Of a DNA stretch of 12,828 nucleotides, positions 11,613 to 12,828 are shown in pieces. The translations under genes and the position numbers were made by a program. The stretch covers positions 1-12,828 of the forward strand of contig JAISBK010000207.1 of assembly GCA_031266255.1 (NCBI GenBank), written 5' to 3'. The notes below the pieces were generated by a model. The model was not told the origin of the DNA. It was given only the letters and a program-made list of their open reading frames with translations, and searched no databases. This DNA comes from Treponema sp. Its GTDB lineage: Bacteria > Spirochaetota > Spirochaetia > Treponematales > Breznakiellaceae. The first letter of the stretch is position 1; each line of letters starts with the position of its first letter.

Positions 11613-12667
11613 GTTACCCCTCCCCTTCCGGTCATACGCTGACGCAGGAGCAGAAACACGAAAAACGGGGCGCCCACAAACGCGGTAACGATTCCCAGGG
11701 GAATTTCAGCAGCCCCGAAAAAGCCCCGCGCCCCGGCATCGGCCCATATCAGGTACAGGGCGCCCGAAAGGGCGCAGGCCGGAATTACCACCCGGTTATC
11801 CGTAATCCCCAAAGCCATTCTGACCAGGTGAGGAACCATAAGTCCCACAAAACCAATAATCCCGGTCACGGAAACCAGAGAACCAACCACAAAAGCCGAG
11901 ATAAGCATCATGTGGGTTCTGAACTCCTGCACATTGAGGCCGAGCGCGACCGCATCCTCATCGCCCATCATGAGCACATTGAACCGCGATCCATTCAATG
12001 TAAAAAACAGGATGCTTCCCGTCACCGCGAAGGCCGGCAGGGGCAGTGTTTTCCATTGGGCCGAGGCAATGCTTCCCATCTGCCAATAGTACACGGTGGC
12101 AATGCTTTCTGGACTTTTCGCCAGAAAGATCAGGATATTGGTAACCGCGCTCATCAGGGCATTAACCGCCGTACCTGAAAGCAGCAGGGCTACCGGCTGA
12201 ATTCGGGTACTGTCCCCCAGACGCGACATGGCGTAAACCAGTAGAGATGCCAGGGAAGCGCCGATGAAAGCCATAACCGTCACCTGACCGGAACCGCTGA
12301 AAAGCATGATAGGCGTAAGCAGGGCCAGAGCCGCGCCCGCGGAACCGCCTGATGAAACGCCCAAGATAAAGGGATCCGCGATAGGGTTCAGGGTCAAAGC
12401 CTGCATGGCCGCGCCACAGATAGCCAGTCCTGCCCCGGTAAACATACCCAAAAGAACTCGGGGGACCCTGACATGCCATACGATGTGAAACTGCGGCGTA
12501 GTCCATTCGGAACCACCCGCAGGGGCGGTTCCAAACAACTGCACTTTCAGTATCTTGTAAACCACTCCTGCGTCAATGCTGACGGCGCCGATAGAAACCG
12601 TCAATACCACTGAACCTATCAGGACTGCCGGCAGCAGCATAAAGACGGCAACGATGCGGCGTTTCAT
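11609..12667 (-). CDS. FecCD-family ABC transporter permease
   Basis: The 352-residue inner-membrane permease has about ten hydrophobic segments. Family motifs are VRVPRVLLGMFTGAGLAICG (66-85), LNPIADPFILGVSSGG, GFVGLMVPHLVRM (272-284), and EIPLGIVTAFVGAPFFVFLL (321-340). FecCD permeases import ferric siderophores, haem or cobalamin; this sequence does not say which. The ATG at 12667 comes 11 bases after the binding-protein stop with a poor ribosome binding site, so translation is probably coupled. Its stop overlaps the apparent CTG start of the ATPase. This block is more GC-rich than the genes to its left. Confidence 0.95.
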   Translation of the reverse strand: MKRRIVAVFMLLPAVLIGSVVLTVSIGAVSIDAGVVYKILKVQLFGTAPAGGSEWTTPQFHIVWHVRVPRVLLGMFTGAGLAICGAAMQALTLNPIADPFILGVSSGGSAGAALALLTPIMLFSGSGQVTVMAFIGASLASLLVYAMSRLGDSTRIQPVALLLSGTAVNALMSAVTNILIFLAKSPESIATVYYWQMGSIASAQWKTLPLPAFAVTGSILFFTLNGSRFNVLMMGDEDAVALGLNVQEFRTHMMLISAFVVGSLVSVTGIIGFVGLMVPHLVRMALGITDNRVVIPACALSGALYLIWADAGARGFFGAAEIPLGIVTAFVGAPFFVFLLLRQRMTGRGGVT

Positions 12668-12678
12668 AAGGTTCAGGC

Positions 12679-12828
12679 TTAGTTGAACAAATCAGGATAA
12701 AACGCTTTGGCCAGGGTTTGTACCGTATCCGCGGCCCTGATGTCCTGCATGACATCCTGTAGAGGAATAATCACATAACGCCTGTTTTTTACGGCGGCCA
12801 CGTCTTTTAAAGCAGGGTTCTCGTCAAT
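12679..12828 (-). CDS. Periplasmic binding protein of the importer, 3' end only
   Basis: The last 49 codons of a gene enter from the right edge and end in TAA at 12681-12679. The end reads NPALKDVAAVKNRRYVIIPL and later ADTVQTLAKAFYPDLFN. This matches the C-terminus of Peripla_BP_2 (FepB/BtuF-type) substrate-binding proteins, where the residues before the final helix describe the exported value and the end is typically AKxxYPDLF. It lies directly before the FecCD permease in the same orientation, the expected order for this importer class. The lipobox and ligand-binding residues are outside the window, so the substrate cannot be inferred. Confidence 0.83.
   Translation of the reverse strand: MDENPALKDVAAVKNRRYVIIPLQDVMQDIRAADTVQTLAKAFYPDLFN

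Noticed and set aside
1..12828. CRISPR arrays, tRNA/rRNA genes, toxin-antitoxin or retron-like systems
   Set aside because: No regularly spaced repeats, cloverleaf or rRNA sequence, and no reverse transcriptase, nuclease or toxin-antitoxin motifs were seen on either strand.

Overview
The window looks like chromosome from a spirochaete, most likely a free-living or gut-associated Treponema. The main pointer is one reading frame in which cytidylate kinase is fused to a six-domain ribosomal protein S1, an arrangement known from Treponema. A lipoprotein with a relaxed lipobox agrees with this. The genus is an inference; no 16S rRNA or other marker is present.

Layout. Positions 1-1902 are a mobile-element zone. 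A complete IS5-family element (81-918, TA target duplication) lies beside an extremely AT-rich gap and the decayed remains of an IS982-family element (about 1281-1902). Positions 2010-7526 hold a leftward gene set with short gaps: cmk-rpsA fusion, GAF/AAA+/Fis sigma-54 activator, membrane-anchored TPR protein, lipoprotein. A near-consensus sigma-70 promoter lies just upstream of cmk-rpsA. Positions 7662-9281 hold purH, also leftward, for the last two steps of IMP synthesis. A 373-bp non-coding gap with two perfect hairpins separates purH from a rightward two-gene unit: a small siroheme/[4Fe-4S] sulfite- or nitrite-reductase-like protein and a TusA-like sulfur-carrier protein (9655-10766), closed by a Rho-independent terminator. 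Positions 10860-12828 hold a leftward, visibly more GC-rich ABC importer of the iron-siderophore/haem/cobalamin class: binding protein (3' end only), FecCD permease, ATPase.

How the genes relate. cmk-rpsA and purH are core nucleotide and translation genes. The sigma-54 activator sits 14 bp behind the S1 gene, so it is probably co-transcribed with it. The siroheme protein and TusA-like protein overlap by ATGA and probably act together in anaerobic sulfur chemistry, but no electron-donor subunit is seen. The importer could supply iron, haem or a corrinoid, but its substrate cannot be read from this window.

Most notable points: a good internal ribosome binding site in the cmk-rpsA fusion that could yield free S1; a GAFTNA variant of the sigma-54 contact loop; an apparent CTG start for the importer ATPase, in a CTGA overlap with the permease stop; the siroheme/TusA-like pair; and an IS5 transposase whose stop codon comes from the target-site duplication. 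I saw no CRISPR array, tRNA, rRNA or clearly novel defence system.
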